Origin: Paraplanobispora siamensis
Lineage (GTDB): Bacteria; Actinomycetota; Actinomycetes; Streptosporangiales; Streptosporangiaceae
Direction: 5' to 3'
DNA: 64,000 nucleotides
NCBI RefSeq assembly: GCF_016863175.1
Contig: NZ_BOOJ01000030.1
Coordinates: 1-64,000, forward strand
Shown here: positions 52,305 to 61,201 of the stretch, one piece after another
Layout of the letters: every line of letters starts with the position of its first letter
Position numbering within the stretch: position 1 is the stretch's first letter
Notes under the pieces: generated by a model
The model's database searches: none
Seen by the model: only the letters and a program-made list of their open reading frames with translations
What the model was told of the DNA's origin: nothing
Translations under genes and position numbers: made by a program

Positions 52305-53354
52305 TCAGTCCGTCCCGGTCCCGGCCACCCCCGCGAGCTCGCGGGCGTCCGCGGCCGTCTCTCCGTAGCCCGTCTCCTCCCGGCCCGGCTCCTCCCAGCT
52401 CCACCGCCCGCCGTTGGCCTCGAACCACTCCACCGTCCTGCGCATGCCCTCCTCGACGCCGACCCGCGGGGTCCAGCCCGTGAGCCGGCGGAGCAGGCGG
52501 TTGTCGCAGCGGAAGCGGTCGATGTCGCGGCGCCGGTAGCGGCGTTCGTCGACCTCGATCACGAGGTCCTCGACGCGCATGATCCGGGCCAGCAGCCGGG
52601 TCAGCCACTCGACCTCGTACTCGGTGTCCGATCCCACGTTCACGACCTCGCCGTCCGCGGCGGCGGACTCCATGAGGCGCACGAGCGCCCGGGCGGTGTC
52701 GTGGACGTAGGTCAAATCCCGGCGGGCCCGGGTGTTGCCCAGGCGCACCCGGGGCCCGCGGCTCAGCTGGGAGACGATCTCCGGGATCACGTACGGATGG
52801 CTCTCCCGGGGTCCGTAGCAGTTGAACAGCCTGGCGATCACGACCGGCAGGCCGTGTTCGAGGGCGAAGGTGTGGCACAGCCGGTCGGCGGCCATCTTGG
52901 TGACCGCGTAGGTGTTCACCGGGTTCAGCGGGGCCGACTCGTCGACCCGGGGCATGCGGCACTCGCCGTACACCTCGGTCGAGGACAGATAGAGCAGCCG
53001 CCGCACGTTCACTTCCCGCGCCGCGCGGAGCACGCTCAGCGTGCCCTGAATGTTGATCTCGGCGAAGCGTCCGGGAAGCCGGTAGCACGTGGGGACGAAG
53101 GTGTCGCCGGCGCAGCAGAAGACGTATTCCACCGAATGGTCGGCCAATATCCCCGTGAGGGATTCCGTGTCGCGGGTGTCCCCCCGCACGCAGACCACCC
53201 CGGATATCCCGGAGAGGTTCTCCGGCCGCCCGTGCAGGTAATTGTCGTAGCTGACCACGAACGCCCCGTGCCCGGCGAGCTCACGCACCAGGGCGGATCC
53301 CACGAACCCCGCCCCGCCGGCGACCAGGACCGCCCGGTCACGCAGCCGGTGCAT
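52305..53354 (-). CDS. NAD-dependent sugar-nucleotide epimerase/dehydratase
   Basis: 349 residues, extended SDR fold. Cofactor motif VAGGAGFVGSALVREL, catalytic Ser-Thr in LLYLSSTEVYGE, YxxxK in TYAVTKMAAD, and RLFNCYGPRE are intact. It resembles UDP-/GDP-/dTDP-sugar 4,6-dehydratases and UDP-glucuronate-type decarboxylases; the precise sugar is open. ATG 53354 is one base beyond the stop of the 66-residue protein, so translation is coupled. The C-terminal ~40 residues are acidic and Glu/Ala-rich, unlike relatives. It probably supplies the keto-sugar for the downstream DegT aminotransferase. Confidence 0.86.
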   Translation of the reverse strand: MHRLRDRAVLVAGGAGFVGSALVRELAGHGAFVVSYDNYLHGRPENLSGISGVVCVRGDTRDTESLTGILADHSVEYVFCCAGDTFVPTCYRLPGRFAEINIQGTLSVLRAAREVNVRRLLYLSSTEVYGECRMPRVDESAPLNPVNTYAVTKMAADRLCHTFALEHGLPVVIARLFNCYGPRESHPYVIPEIVSQLSRGPRVRLGNTRARRDLTYVHDTARALVRLMESAAADGEVVNVGSDTEYEVEWLTRLLARIMRVEDLVIEVDERRYRRRDIDRFRCDNRLLRRLTGWTPRVGVEEGMRRTVEWFEANGGRWSWEEPGREETGYGETAADARELAGVAGTGTD

Positions 53355-53355
53355 C

Positions 53356-53556
53356 TCACTTGCCGAGTTCCGTCAGGACCTCCCGGGCCTTGGCCCGGAG
53401 GATCTCCCTCACCTCGTTCGAGAAGAGGATCTCGCTGCGCACGTTCGCCCTCAGGACGTCGAGCTCCTCGCTGGTCAGCCTCGCCGCGTCCTTGACGGGC
53501 AGGAGCTGGGAGATGAGGAAGTCGTCGAACGATTCGAGGAACGCCGGTCTGGTCAT
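53356..53556 (-). CDS. 66-residue helical protein heading sugar-modification operon
   Basis: 66 residues, start ATG 53556 decided by AGGAGG at 5 nt. It is charged and strongly helical: ARLTSEELDVLRANVRSE and NEVREILRAKAREVLTEL. It has no Cys, signal peptide, membrane helix or recognisable domain. The stop is 1 nt from the epimerase start, so expression is locked to the sugar genes. It could be a small structural partner, a peptide carrier or an acceptor for the glycosyl group made by the operon. I recognise no family. The only Ser residues are near positions 9, 16, 29, 41 and 46. Confidence 0.7.
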   Translation of the reverse strand: MTRPAFLESFDDFLISQLLPVKDAARLTSEELDVLRANVRSEILFSNEVREILRAKAREVLTELGK

Positions 53557-53723
53557 TTCGTCCTCCTGTGCGTCTCGCCCCGTCACGGGGCCACCCGCAC
53601 ATCGGGACAGGGCCGCCGTACGGCGCGCGCGGGTGCAGAGTGCGGACGGACACCCCGGACACGGGGCGTGGAAAAGATGTGCCGGGCCGTTCCGGACCGG
53701 GCGCCGGAGCCTTTTCGTCGTCA

Positions 53724-53746
53724 CGTTCTCCACGTTTATGAGAACG
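53724..53746. promoter_or_regulatory. Inverted repeat upstream of the 66-residue protein operon
   Basis: CGTTCTC (53724-53730) and GAGAACG (53740-53746) form a perfect 7-bp dyad with a 9-nt AT-rich spacer, about 170 nt before the operon start. On the minus strand a TTGACA lies at 53791-53786, upstream of the dyad. This is the only operator-like element in the 380-nt gap 53557-53936 apart from the terminator at 53861-53899. Confidence 0.45.
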
Positions 53747-53860
53747 GAAAGGCCTCATTCGAGGATGGCTACCTCCGAAGGCGCCTGTCAACGGCTCAGG
53801 AAGAGGACGATAATCCCCTTTTCCGGGTTTTTACGGCAATCGGGGACGTCACGGAAAAGC

Positions 53861-53899
53861 GGAGCCCCGCCCGGGTCCCACGTCCCCGGGCGGGGCTCC
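53861..53899 (-). terminator. Terminator after the ACAD-SDR operon
   Basis: GGAGCCCCGCCCGGG (53861-53875) and CCCGGGCGGGGCTCC (53885-53899) form a perfect 15-bp stem with a 9-nt loop, 37 nt beyond the SDR stop. On the minus strand it is followed by GCTTTTCC, a short T-run, fitting an intrinsic terminator. Confidence 0.75.
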
Positions 53900-53936
53900 G
53901 GCGCGGACGGCGCCGCGCGAAGGCCGGCGGGCCGGG

Positions 53937-54776
53937 TCAGGCGCGCGGGCCCGGGGCCCGGCGGAAGGCGAAGGGCTGGCTCTCCCGTCCCGGGATGACG
54001 AACCAGCACTCGCCGGTGCCCTCGCTGTCCAGAAGCCGGAAGAAGGTGTCCACGACCTCGGAGACCTCCAGGATCGGGAACCCGATCTGCTCCAGCAGCG
54101 CCTTGCCCTCGCCCAGGATCGCCGTGTCGGCGAACGACGGGCACAGTCCCTGGACCTTGACCCCCAGCGGTGCGAGGTCCTGGGCCAGCGAGCGCACGAA
54201 CCCGACGACGGCGTGCTTGTTGGCGGCGTAGATGGGGTCGGACGGGATGCCGACGATGCCCGCCATGCTGGCGGTCGCCACGATCGTCCCGCCGCCCGCG
54301 GCCCGTAGCGCCGGGATCGCGGCGTGCGCGCCGAACACGACGCCGTCGAGGTTGACGCCCATCGCCAGGCGGTAGCGCTCGATGTCGAAGTCCTCCAGCA
54401 GGCCGCAGCCCGAGGAGATGCCGGCGTTGAGGAAGGCCAGGTCGAGCCGGCCGTACCGCTCGACGGCGGTGGCGACCGCGGCCTTGTTGTCCTCCAGGCG
54501 CGACACGTCGCAGTGCACGAAGACCGCGCCGATCTCGTCGGCGACCTCCTTGCCCGCCGCGTCGTCGACGTCGGCGAGGACGAGCCTGGCCCCGCCCGCG
54601 GCCAGCCGCCGGGCCACCGCGGCGCCGATGCCGTTGCCGCCCCCGGTGACCAGCGCGACCCGGCCCTCCAGCTGATCGCTCCGTACGGTGGAGGACTCCT
54701 GCGCGGGCGCGCCCGCGCCCACCCCGCTGAGCAGTCCCGCGCCCTCTCCGGCGAACCTGTCTCCCATCCGGCTCAC
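53937..54776 (-). CDS. Short-chain dehydrogenase/reductase, cotranscribed with ACAD
   Basis: 279 residues, classical SDR: TGGGNGIGAAVARRL, DVDD, LAFLNAGIS, catalytic Ser in TASMAGIVG and YAANK. It uses NAD(P) to oxidise or reduce a hydroxy/keto group. A ~35-residue N-terminal extension is Gly/Ala-rich. GTG 54776 overlaps the ACAD stop (GTGA); ATG 54767 is an alternative. Its partnership with an ACAD10/11-like enzyme parallels lvaD in levulinate/4-hydroxyacid operons, where the SDR reduces the 4-keto to the 4-hydroxy acyl-CoA. A role in oxidising a 3-hydroxyacyl-CoA product is equally possible. Confidence 0.85.
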   Translation of the reverse strand: MSRMGDRFAGEGAGLLSGVGAGAPAQESSTVRSDQLEGRVALVTGGGNGIGAAVARRLAAGGARLVLADVDDAAGKEVADEIGAVFVHCDVSRLEDNKAAVATAVERYGRLDLAFLNAGISSGCGLLEDFDIERYRLAMGVNLDGVVFGAHAAIPALRAAGGGTIVATASMAGIVGIPSDPIYAANKHAVVGFVRSLAQDLAPLGVKVQGLCPSFADTAILGEGKALLEQIGFPILEVSEVVDTFFRLLDSEGTGECWFVIPGRESQPFAFRRAPGPRA

Positions 54777-56008
54777 AGCGGCAGCCCTCCCGTGGCGGCG
54801 TTGGTCGAACCCGTGGCCTGGTAGGCCGCGATCGTGCGCTCGGCGATGCGCATCTGGTGGATCTCGTCGGCCCCGTCCGCGAAGCGGGCCCAGCGGGCGT
54901 GCTGGAACATGTGGGCCAGCGGGGTGTCGGTGGAGTAACCCAGGGCGCCGTGCACCTGGATCGCCCGGTCCACGATCCGGTTGAGGCTGTTGGCCACGAA
55001 GTGCTTGGCCATCGAGACCTCTGTGCGGAAGTCCTCACCCTTGTCGATCTTCGAGGCGGCGTGCAGCACCATGAGCTTGCACTGGTACAGCTCCATGGCC
55101 GAGTCGGCGATCAGCCACTGGATGCCCTGCTTGTCGGCCAGCAGCGAGCCGTGGCTGTAGCGGTTGAGCGCCCGGTCCACCATCATGTCGAGCGCCGTCT
55201 CGGCCTGGGAGATCCAGCGCATGCAGTGCGCCAGCCGGGCCGGGCCCAGGCGGTACTGGCCCAGCCGGTGGCCGTTGCCGCGCCCGCCCAGGATCTGGCT
55301 GTCGGGCACCCGCAGGTCGGTGATGACGATCTCGCTGTGGCCGGTCGAGCCGTGCATCGTCTCGACCTCGCGGACGTCGTTCCAGCCCTCCTGCGGCAGG
55401 TCGACGAGGAAGGCGGTGTTGGCGCCGCGGGAGCCCTCGGGCACGTCGAACTCGGTCTTGGCGATCAGGATGGCGAAGCTCGCGCGGCGGGCGTTGGAGA
55501 TGAACCACTTGTGGCCGTTGATGACCCACTCGTCGCCGTCCTTGACGGCGTTCGTGCGGATGAGCGTGGGGTCGGAGCCGGCGACCTCGGGCTCGGTCAT
55601 GGCGAAGCACGACATCTTCACGCCCTGGAGCAGCGGCCTGAGGTACTTCTCCTTCTGCTCGTCGGTCCCCCAGTGCAGCAGCGTGTGCATGTTGCCCTCG
55701 TCGGGGGCCGCGCAGTTGAGGATCCACGGTCCCAGCCGGGTCTTGGCGGCCTCGGACTGGACCATGGCCAGCTCGACGTGGCCCAGCCCCATGCCGCCCC
55801 ACTCCTTGGGCATGTGCGGCAGCCACAGCCCCTCGGCCTGCGCCTTGCCGCGCAGTTCCAGGATGGCGTGGATGTACTCCTGCCGGCTGGTGACCTTCCC
55901 CTCGTCGTCGAATTCCTTGACGGCCGGGATGACGGTCTCCTGGATGAAGGCCCGGACGCGGCGGCGGATCTCTTCGTGCTCGGGGGCGAGGGTGAAGTCG
56001 ATGGCCAT
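54773..56008 (-). CDS. Acyl-CoA dehydrogenase, ACAD10/11 (LvaC)-like
   Basis: 411 residues. FAD/acyl-CoA signatures are SCFAMTEPEVAGSDPTLIRT and KWFISNARRASFAILIA. Several blocks resemble the ACAD10/11 subgroup rather than ordinary FadE: NCAAPDEGNMHTLLHWGTDE, YRLGPARLAHCMRWISQAE and QVHGALGYSTDTPLAHMF. Members of this subgroup eliminate phosphate from a 4-phosphohydroxyacyl-CoA made by an APH-like kinase. Such a kinase is encoded 0.9 kb upstream on the same strand. ATG 56008 has AAGGGG at 5 nt, and a 14-bp perfect palindrome lies 53-66 nt upstream. It is the first gene of a two-gene operon with the SDR. Confidence 0.88.
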   Translation of the reverse strand: MAIDFTLAPEHEEIRRRVRAFIQETVIPAVKEFDDEGKVTSRQEYIHAILELRGKAQAEGLWLPHMPKEWGGMGLGHVELAMVQSEAAKTRLGPWILNCAAPDEGNMHTLLHWGTDEQKEKYLRPLLQGVKMSCFAMTEPEVAGSDPTLIRTNAVKDGDEWVINGHKWFISNARRASFAILIAKTEFDVPEGSRGANTAFLVDLPQEGWNDVREVETMHGSTGHSEIVITDLRVPDSQILGGRGNGHRLGQYRLGPARLAHCMRWISQAETALDMMVDRALNRYSHGSLLADKQGIQWLIADSAMELYQCKLMVLHAASKIDKGEDFRTEVSMAKHFVANSLNRIVDRAIQVHGALGYSTDTPLAHMFQHARWARFADGADEIHQMRIAERTIAAYQATGSTNAATGGLPL

Positions 56009-56059
56009 GGGAACCCCTTCAGGACGGCCCGCGGGCGAACGGTCACTGCATTCCTACCG

Positions 56060-56075
56060 TACCGACCGGTCGGTT
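56060..56075. promoter_or_regulatory. TetR-type operator upstream of the ACAD-SDR operon
   Basis: TACCGACCGGTCGGTT; its inner ACCGACCGGTCGGT (56061-56074) is a perfect 14-bp palindrome. A closely related site, TACCAAACGGTCGGTA, is at 58065-58080 in front of the kinase and lactonase genes. Such sequences are typical of TetR-family regulators of acyl-CoA metabolism; no TetR gene is in the window. Confidence 0.65.
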
Positions 56076-56118
56076 CGCCAGGGAGCCGGGAAGTCCGTGC
56101 TCCCGCGGTGGCCGCCCC

Positions 56119-56820
56119 TCAGGTCAGGGAGGCGCACAGGCGGGGTACGGCGACGCCGATCGGCTCGTTGATCACCTCGTCCGCCATGTGGTCGTACGGC
56201 GTCGGCTCACCGTTGACGATCACCAGCCGGGCACCGGCCTCGGCCGCGACCCGCGCCAGCGACGCGGCGGGCTGCACCTGCAGGGAGGTGCCGACGGCCA
56301 GGAACACCTCGCACTCCCCCGCCAGCTTGATCGCCTGCAGCAGGACGTGCCGGTCGAGGGCCTGGCCGAACATCACCGTGGTGGTCTTCAGGATGCCGCC
56401 GCACTCCCGGCAGGCCGGGTCGTCCTCCCCCGCCAGGATCCGGTCGATCGCCTCGCGGGTCGTCGAGCGGGCCCCGCACGCCGTGCACATCGCGCCGAAC
56501 ATGTTGCCGTGCAGCTCCAGCACCCGCTCCGGCGGCGAGCCCGCCCTCTGGTGCAGGCCGTCGACGTTCTGGGTGACGATCCAGGCGTCCGGCAGGGCGG
56601 CCAGCGCCCGGTGCGCCGCGTTCGGCTCGGCCTCCCAGGCGGGGCTGTCGCGGCGGAACAGCCACGACCGGCGCCGGATGTCCGGGTCGGCCATGTAGTA
56701 GTCGTAGGTGACGAGCTTCTCGTAGTCGGGATCCGTGACCCACAGCCCCTTCGGTCCGCGGTAGTCCGGGATCCCGGATTCGGTGGAGATTCCCGCCCCC
56801 GTCAACACCGTCACCGTCAT
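56119..56820 (-). CDS. Sirtuin-type NAD-dependent protein deacylase
   Basis: 233 residues. VLTGAGISTESGIPDYRG, TQNVDGLHQRAG, the catalytic His in LELHGNMF, the zinc cysteines CTAC and CREC, and AVGTSLQVQP are all present. It removes acetyl or other acyl groups from lysines using NAD, and commonly controls acyl-CoA synthetases and dehydrogenases. It sits between the ACAD-SDR operon and the ACAD10/11-like kinase on the same strand, so it may tune the acylation state of that pathway; this is inference. ATG 56820 is the natural start. Confidence 0.92.
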   Translation of the reverse strand: MTVTVLTGAGISTESGIPDYRGPKGLWVTDPDYEKLVTYDYYMADPDIRRRSWLFRRDSPAWEAEPNAAHRALAALPDAWIVTQNVDGLHQRAGSPPERVLELHGNMFGAMCTACGARSTTREAIDRILAGEDDPACRECGGILKTTTVMFGQALDRHVLLQAIKLAGECEVFLAVGTSLQVQPAASLARVAAEAGARLVIVNGEPTPYDHMADEVINEPIGVAVPRLCASLT

Positions 56821-56932
56821 GCGGGGGATGGTATCCAGCGTTCCCCGCGGCGCGCGGGGAACTGAAGGACGAACCCGGTCATATCGGCGTGTCGAGCCCT
56901 ACGCCCCGTTGCTTCGGGCTCCGGCCGGTGTC

Positions 56933-57997
<1,065 letters not shown>

Positions 57998-58064
57998 GCG
58001 ATCTCCTGCGGGACACCGGGGGCGATGGGCACGGGAAACTCCTTCGTCGAGGGCGGTGACAACA

Positions 58065-58080
58065 TACCAAACGGTCGGTA
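58065..58080. promoter_or_regulatory. Second copy of the TetR-type operator, kinase/lactonase divergent region
   Basis: TACCAAACGGTCGGTA lies between the kinase start (57997) and the lactonase start (58156). It matches the site at 56060-56075 at 13 of 16 positions. It is therefore likely to be bound by the same regulator and would control both divergent genes. Confidence 0.6.
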
Positions 58081-58155
58081 CGCTCACGGAACAGCTCCTC
58101 GTCACGTGAGACGCCGGTGAAGCGGCCGGCCGCGGCCCGGTGGGAGGGACGTCAC

Positions 58156-59148
58156 ATGCCCCAGGTCAACACCGTCCGCGGTCCCGTCGACACCGCCGAC
58201 CTCGGCCGCACCTACATGCACGAGCACGTGTTCGTGCTCACCCCCGACGTGCAGCAGAACCACCCGGAGGAGTGGGGCGACGAGGACAAGCGCGTCGCCG
58301 ACGCGGTCGGCAAGCTGCAGGCGCTGGCGGCCCAGGGCGTGCGCACGATCGTCGATCCGACCGTCATCGGCCTGGGCAGGTACATCCCGCGCATCAAGCG
58401 CATCGCCGAGCAGGTCCCCGAGCTCAACATCGTCGTCGCGACCGGCTGCTACACCTACGGCGACGTCCCGTTCTTCTTCCACTACCGGGGCCCGGCGCTC
58501 AACGCCGCGCTCGGCACGGAGCTGCCCGACCCGATGGTCGACATGTTCGTCGGGGACATCGAGGACGGCATCGCCGGGACCGGGGTGCGGGCGAGCTTCC
58601 TCAAGTGCGCCATCGACCACCCCGGCATGACCGGCGGCGTGGAGCGGGTGATGCGGGCGGTGGCCAAGGCCCACCGCCGGACCGGGGTGCCCATCACGGT
58701 GCACACGCACCCGGGCAGCCGTACCGGCCTGGAGGTCAAGCGGGTGCTCTGCGACGAGGAGGGCGTCGACCCGCGCCGCGTCGTGCTCGGGCACAGCGGC
58801 GACACCACCGACGCCGACCACCTCACCGAGCTGGCCGAGGCCGGGTTCATCCTCGGCATGGACCGCTTCGGCATCAACCTCGACACCACCTTCGAGGCGC
58901 GCGCCGACATCGTCGTCGAGATGTGCCGGCGCGGCTTCGCCGGGCAGATGGTGCTCTCGCAGGACGCCTCCTGCTACATCGACTGGATCGACCCGAACGT
59001 CCTGGCCTTCCTGCCGCAGTGGCACTATCTGCACATCGGCCAGGAGGTGCTGCCCTACCTGCGCGAGCACGGCGTCACCGAGGAGCAGATCACCACGATG
59101 CTCGTCGACGTCCCCCGCCGCTACTTCAGCGTCACCGACCCCTACTGA
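58156..59148 (+). CDS. Phosphotriesterase-like lactonase (PLL family)
   Basis: 330 residues, amidohydrolase TIM barrel. The binuclear metal site is visible: HEH in YMHEHVFVL, the carboxylated Lys in ASFLKCAID, His in VHTHPGSRTG and GHSGDTTD, and Asp in LSQDASCY. It resembles mycobacterial phosphotriesterase-like lactonases that open N-acyl-homoserine and gamma/delta-lactones, with weak paraoxonase side activity. ATG 58156 has GGAGGG at 8 nt; an upstream ORF start at 58117 has none. It shares an operator with the kinase and ACAD genes, so opening of a gamma-lactone to a 4-hydroxy acid is a plausible first step. Confidence 0.88.
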   Translation: MPQVNTVRGPVDTADLGRTYMHEHVFVLTPDVQQNHPEEWGDEDKRVADAVGKLQALAAQGVRTIVDPTVIGLGRYIPRIKRIAEQVPELNIVVATGCYTYGDVPFFFHYRGPALNAALGTELPDPMVDMFVGDIEDGIAGTGVRASFLKCAIDHPGMTGGVERVMRAVAKAHRRTGVPITVHTHPGSRTGLEVKRVLCDEEGVDPRRVVLGHSGDTTDADHLTELAEAGFILGMDRFGINLDTTFEARADIVVEMCRRGFAGQMVLSQDASCYIDWIDPNVLAFLPQWHYLHIGQEVLPYLREHGVTEEQITTMLVDVPRRYFSVTDPY

Positions 59149-59483
59149 TCGTCCGCCCGCCATGTCCGGATCGTCCGCTGTGTCCCGCTCGCCCGTCGTG
59201 TCCGCAGTCGTGGGCGAGTCGCGATAGCGGCACGGCGGCGTAAATCCTCTCCAACGACCTGCGTGTCCCGGGCGTTCGCCGGGGAGCAGAGATGAGGATT
59301 CTCATGGTCCGCATCGGCCCGCACGCCGTGGATCCCGTCTCTCCGTGACCGGCACGGGCCCTCTCCGGCGTGACGCGCACAACAGCGCGCGCGTACCCGG
59401 GCGAGGACACCTGTGCGTCCTCCCGTCACCGAGGTGACGGCCATGAGAACAAGACAGGCAGTGAGTTGTTCAGGAGGACTTCA
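59149..59483. other. Intergenic region without recognisable gene
   Basis: 335 nt between the lactonase and the CBM48 protein. I see no supported ORF, no strong palindrome and no repeat beyond the ribosome site AGGAGG just before ATG 59484. The promoter of the CBM48 gene is presumably here. Confidence 0.5.
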
Positions 59484-59957
59484 ATGATCAAGCGCGGCAA
59501 GCCGACCAAGAACGGGCAGGTCAAGCTCACCTTCATCGTTCCGGCCGACCGGGCCCCCGGCGGGATCTCCCTTGTCGGCGACTTCAACGGCTGGAACCCC
59601 TACGCTCACCCGATGCAGCGCAAGAACGACGGCACCTACCAGGTGACCGTCAGCGTCCCCGCGGACAAGGGCGTCTGCTTCCGCTACCTCGCCGACGGCG
59701 GCGTGTGGTTCGACGACGCCGACGCCGACCGCCACGACCACCACGGCGGCTACCTCGACGCGATCGAGATCCGGATCCCGCAGCCGGAGGCCGCCAGGAA
59801 GCCCGCCGTCGTGCGGGCCGGGGAGCCGGCGAAGGAGCCCGTGAAGGTTCCGGCCAAGACTCCCGCCAAGACCCCCGCGAAGACTTCCGTCGCGCGGGTC
59901 CCGGCCAAGAAGCCGCTGGCCCCGCCCGCTCCCGCCCCGGCGCCCGTCCCCGCGTAA
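59484..59957 (+). CDS. CBM48/isoamylase-N-like glycogen-binding protein with Lys/Pro/Ala tail
   Basis: 157 residues. Residues about 10-95 form an E-set/CBM48 domain: VGDFNGWNPYAHPMQR, GTYQVTVSVP and FRYLADGGVWFDDADAD are the same blocks found in AMPK-beta and branching-enzyme N-domains, which bind alpha-glucan. From about 100 on, the tail is low-complexity with repeats of PAKT and then Pro/Ala, recalling histone-H1-like basic tails. There is no catalytic domain. It may tether something to glycogen, or be a regulator. AGGAGG sits 6 nt before ATG 59484. It appears monocistronic. Confidence 0.8.
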   Translation: MIKRGKPTKNGQVKLTFIVPADRAPGGISLVGDFNGWNPYAHPMQRKNDGTYQVTVSVPADKGVCFRYLADGGVWFDDADADRHDHHGGYLDAIEIRIPQPEAARKPAVVRAGEPAKEPVKVPAKTPAKTPAKTSVARVPAKKPLAPPAPAPAPVPA

Positions 59958-60082
59958 CCCGAAGCCCGCCGTCCCCCGGCCGGGTGCGTGATCACTCATG
60001 AAGTCTTTACCGGACACGGAGATGAATCCGCAGACCAGCCGGGGACAAGCTGCGCGTATCGTCAGTTAGCTGGGGAGACGCG

Positions 60083-61147
60083 ATGAGCCGTCTTAGCGTG
60101 GGCAGGGCCGGCGTGGCCGTCGTCGCGGCGGGCACCCTCGTGACCGGGTGCATGCCGTGGGACGACGAGCCCGAGGACAAGGGGGTCACGGCCGCGGCCA
60201 AGGCGTCGGCCGCCGCGGTCCAGAAGGCGGCCGCCACCAAGGCCAGAACGGAGAAGGCCGCCAAGGCCAAGGCGAACGAGCTGGGCCAGATCCCGGTCCT
60301 CATGTACCACCGGGTGGTCGACAAGCCCACCAACATGGACGACCGCACCCCCAAGCAGTTCCGCACGGAGCTGGAGCGCCTGGCGAAGGACGGCTACGTC
60401 CCGATCACCGCGGCCGAGTACGTCACCGGGCGCATCGACATCCCGGAGGGGCGTCACGCGGTCGTCCTCACCTTCGACGACGCCTCGCCGTCGCAGCTGA
60501 CCCTGGACGGGACGGGCACGCCCGCGCCGAACACCGCCGTCGCCATCCTGGCCGACGTCGCCAAGCGCAACCCCGGCTTCCGCCCGGTGGCCACCTTCTA
60601 CGTGACGCGCGACATGTTCGGCAAGGCCACGCCGGAGGAGCAGACGCAGATGCTGGCGTGGCTCCACGACAACGGCTACGACATCGGCAACCACACCAAG
60701 AACCACGAGAACCTGCTGGGCAAGCCGAAGAAGCAGGTGACCGCGGAGATCTCCGCGGGGCACCGGCTCATCACGGATCTGATCGAGGCCGCCCCGGTGA
60801 CGCTGGCCCTGCCGTACGGCAACCAGCCCAGCACCAAGGAATGGGGCCTGAAGGGCCGCTCAGGGGACGTCTCCTACAACTACGGCGGAGTCTTCCGCGC
60901 CGGGTACACGCCCGCGCCGTCGCCGTTCAGCAAGGACTTCGACCCGGTGGGCATCCCGCGCATCCGGGCGATGGACAAGAAGGGCAGCGAGTGCTCCCGG
61001 TTCTGCTCCACCGCCTGGCTCGACTGGCTGGAGAAGAACGCCGACGAGCGCTACACCTCCGACGGCGACGTCGAGACGGTCGCCTTCCCGAAGTTCAAGA
61101 AGCCCTTCCTGACCAAGGGCTTCACCGCCCGTGCCGTCGCCTACTAG
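60083..61147 (+). CDS. Polysaccharide deacetylase (NodB/CE4) lipoprotein
   Basis: 354 residues. A lipoprotein signal with lipobox LVTGC (Cys about 23), a Lys/Ala-rich linker (about 35-65) and a CE4 domain follow. Motif 1 is LTFDDA (the second Asp binds metal) and motif 2 is GNHTKNH (HxxxH), with PVLMYHRVVDKP preceding. It deacetylates surface carbohydrate such as peptidoglycan or chitin-type GlcNAc outside the membrane. ATG 60083 has GGGGAG upstream. No partner genes are adjacent. Confidence 0.85.
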   Translation: MSRLSVGRAGVAVVAAGTLVTGCMPWDDEPEDKGVTAAAKASAAAVQKAAATKARTEKAAKAKANELGQIPVLMYHRVVDKPTNMDDRTPKQFRTELERLAKDGYVPITAAEYVTGRIDIPEGRHAVVLTFDDASPSQLTLDGTGTPAPNTAVAILADVAKRNPGFRPVATFYVTRDMFGKATPEEQTQMLAWLHDNGYDIGNHTKNHENLLGKPKKQVTAEISAGHRLITDLIEAAPVTLALPYGNQPSTKEWGLKGRSGDVSYNYGGVFRAGYTPAPSPFSKDFDPVGIPRIRAMDKKGSECSRFCSTAWLDWLEKNADERYTSDGDVETVAFPKFKKPFLTKGFTARAVAY

Positions 61148-61201
61148 CCCGCCCGGACCGTCGCCTGCCGGCCTGTGGAGAGCCCGGGATAGGGTGACCG
61201 C

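Noticed and set aside
53356-53556. Classical RiPP precursor interpretation of the 66-residue protein
   Set aside because: No Cys, no Gly-Gly or Gly-Ala leader cleavage site and no RiPP-maturation enzyme (LanM, YcaO, radical SAM) in the operon; kept only as an unknown small partner.
59957-60082. Possible c-di-AMP riboswitch before the polysaccharide deacetylase
   Set aside because: Envelope-enzyme genes often carry one, but the 125-nt leader lacks the conserved ydaO-type blocks that I could recognise.
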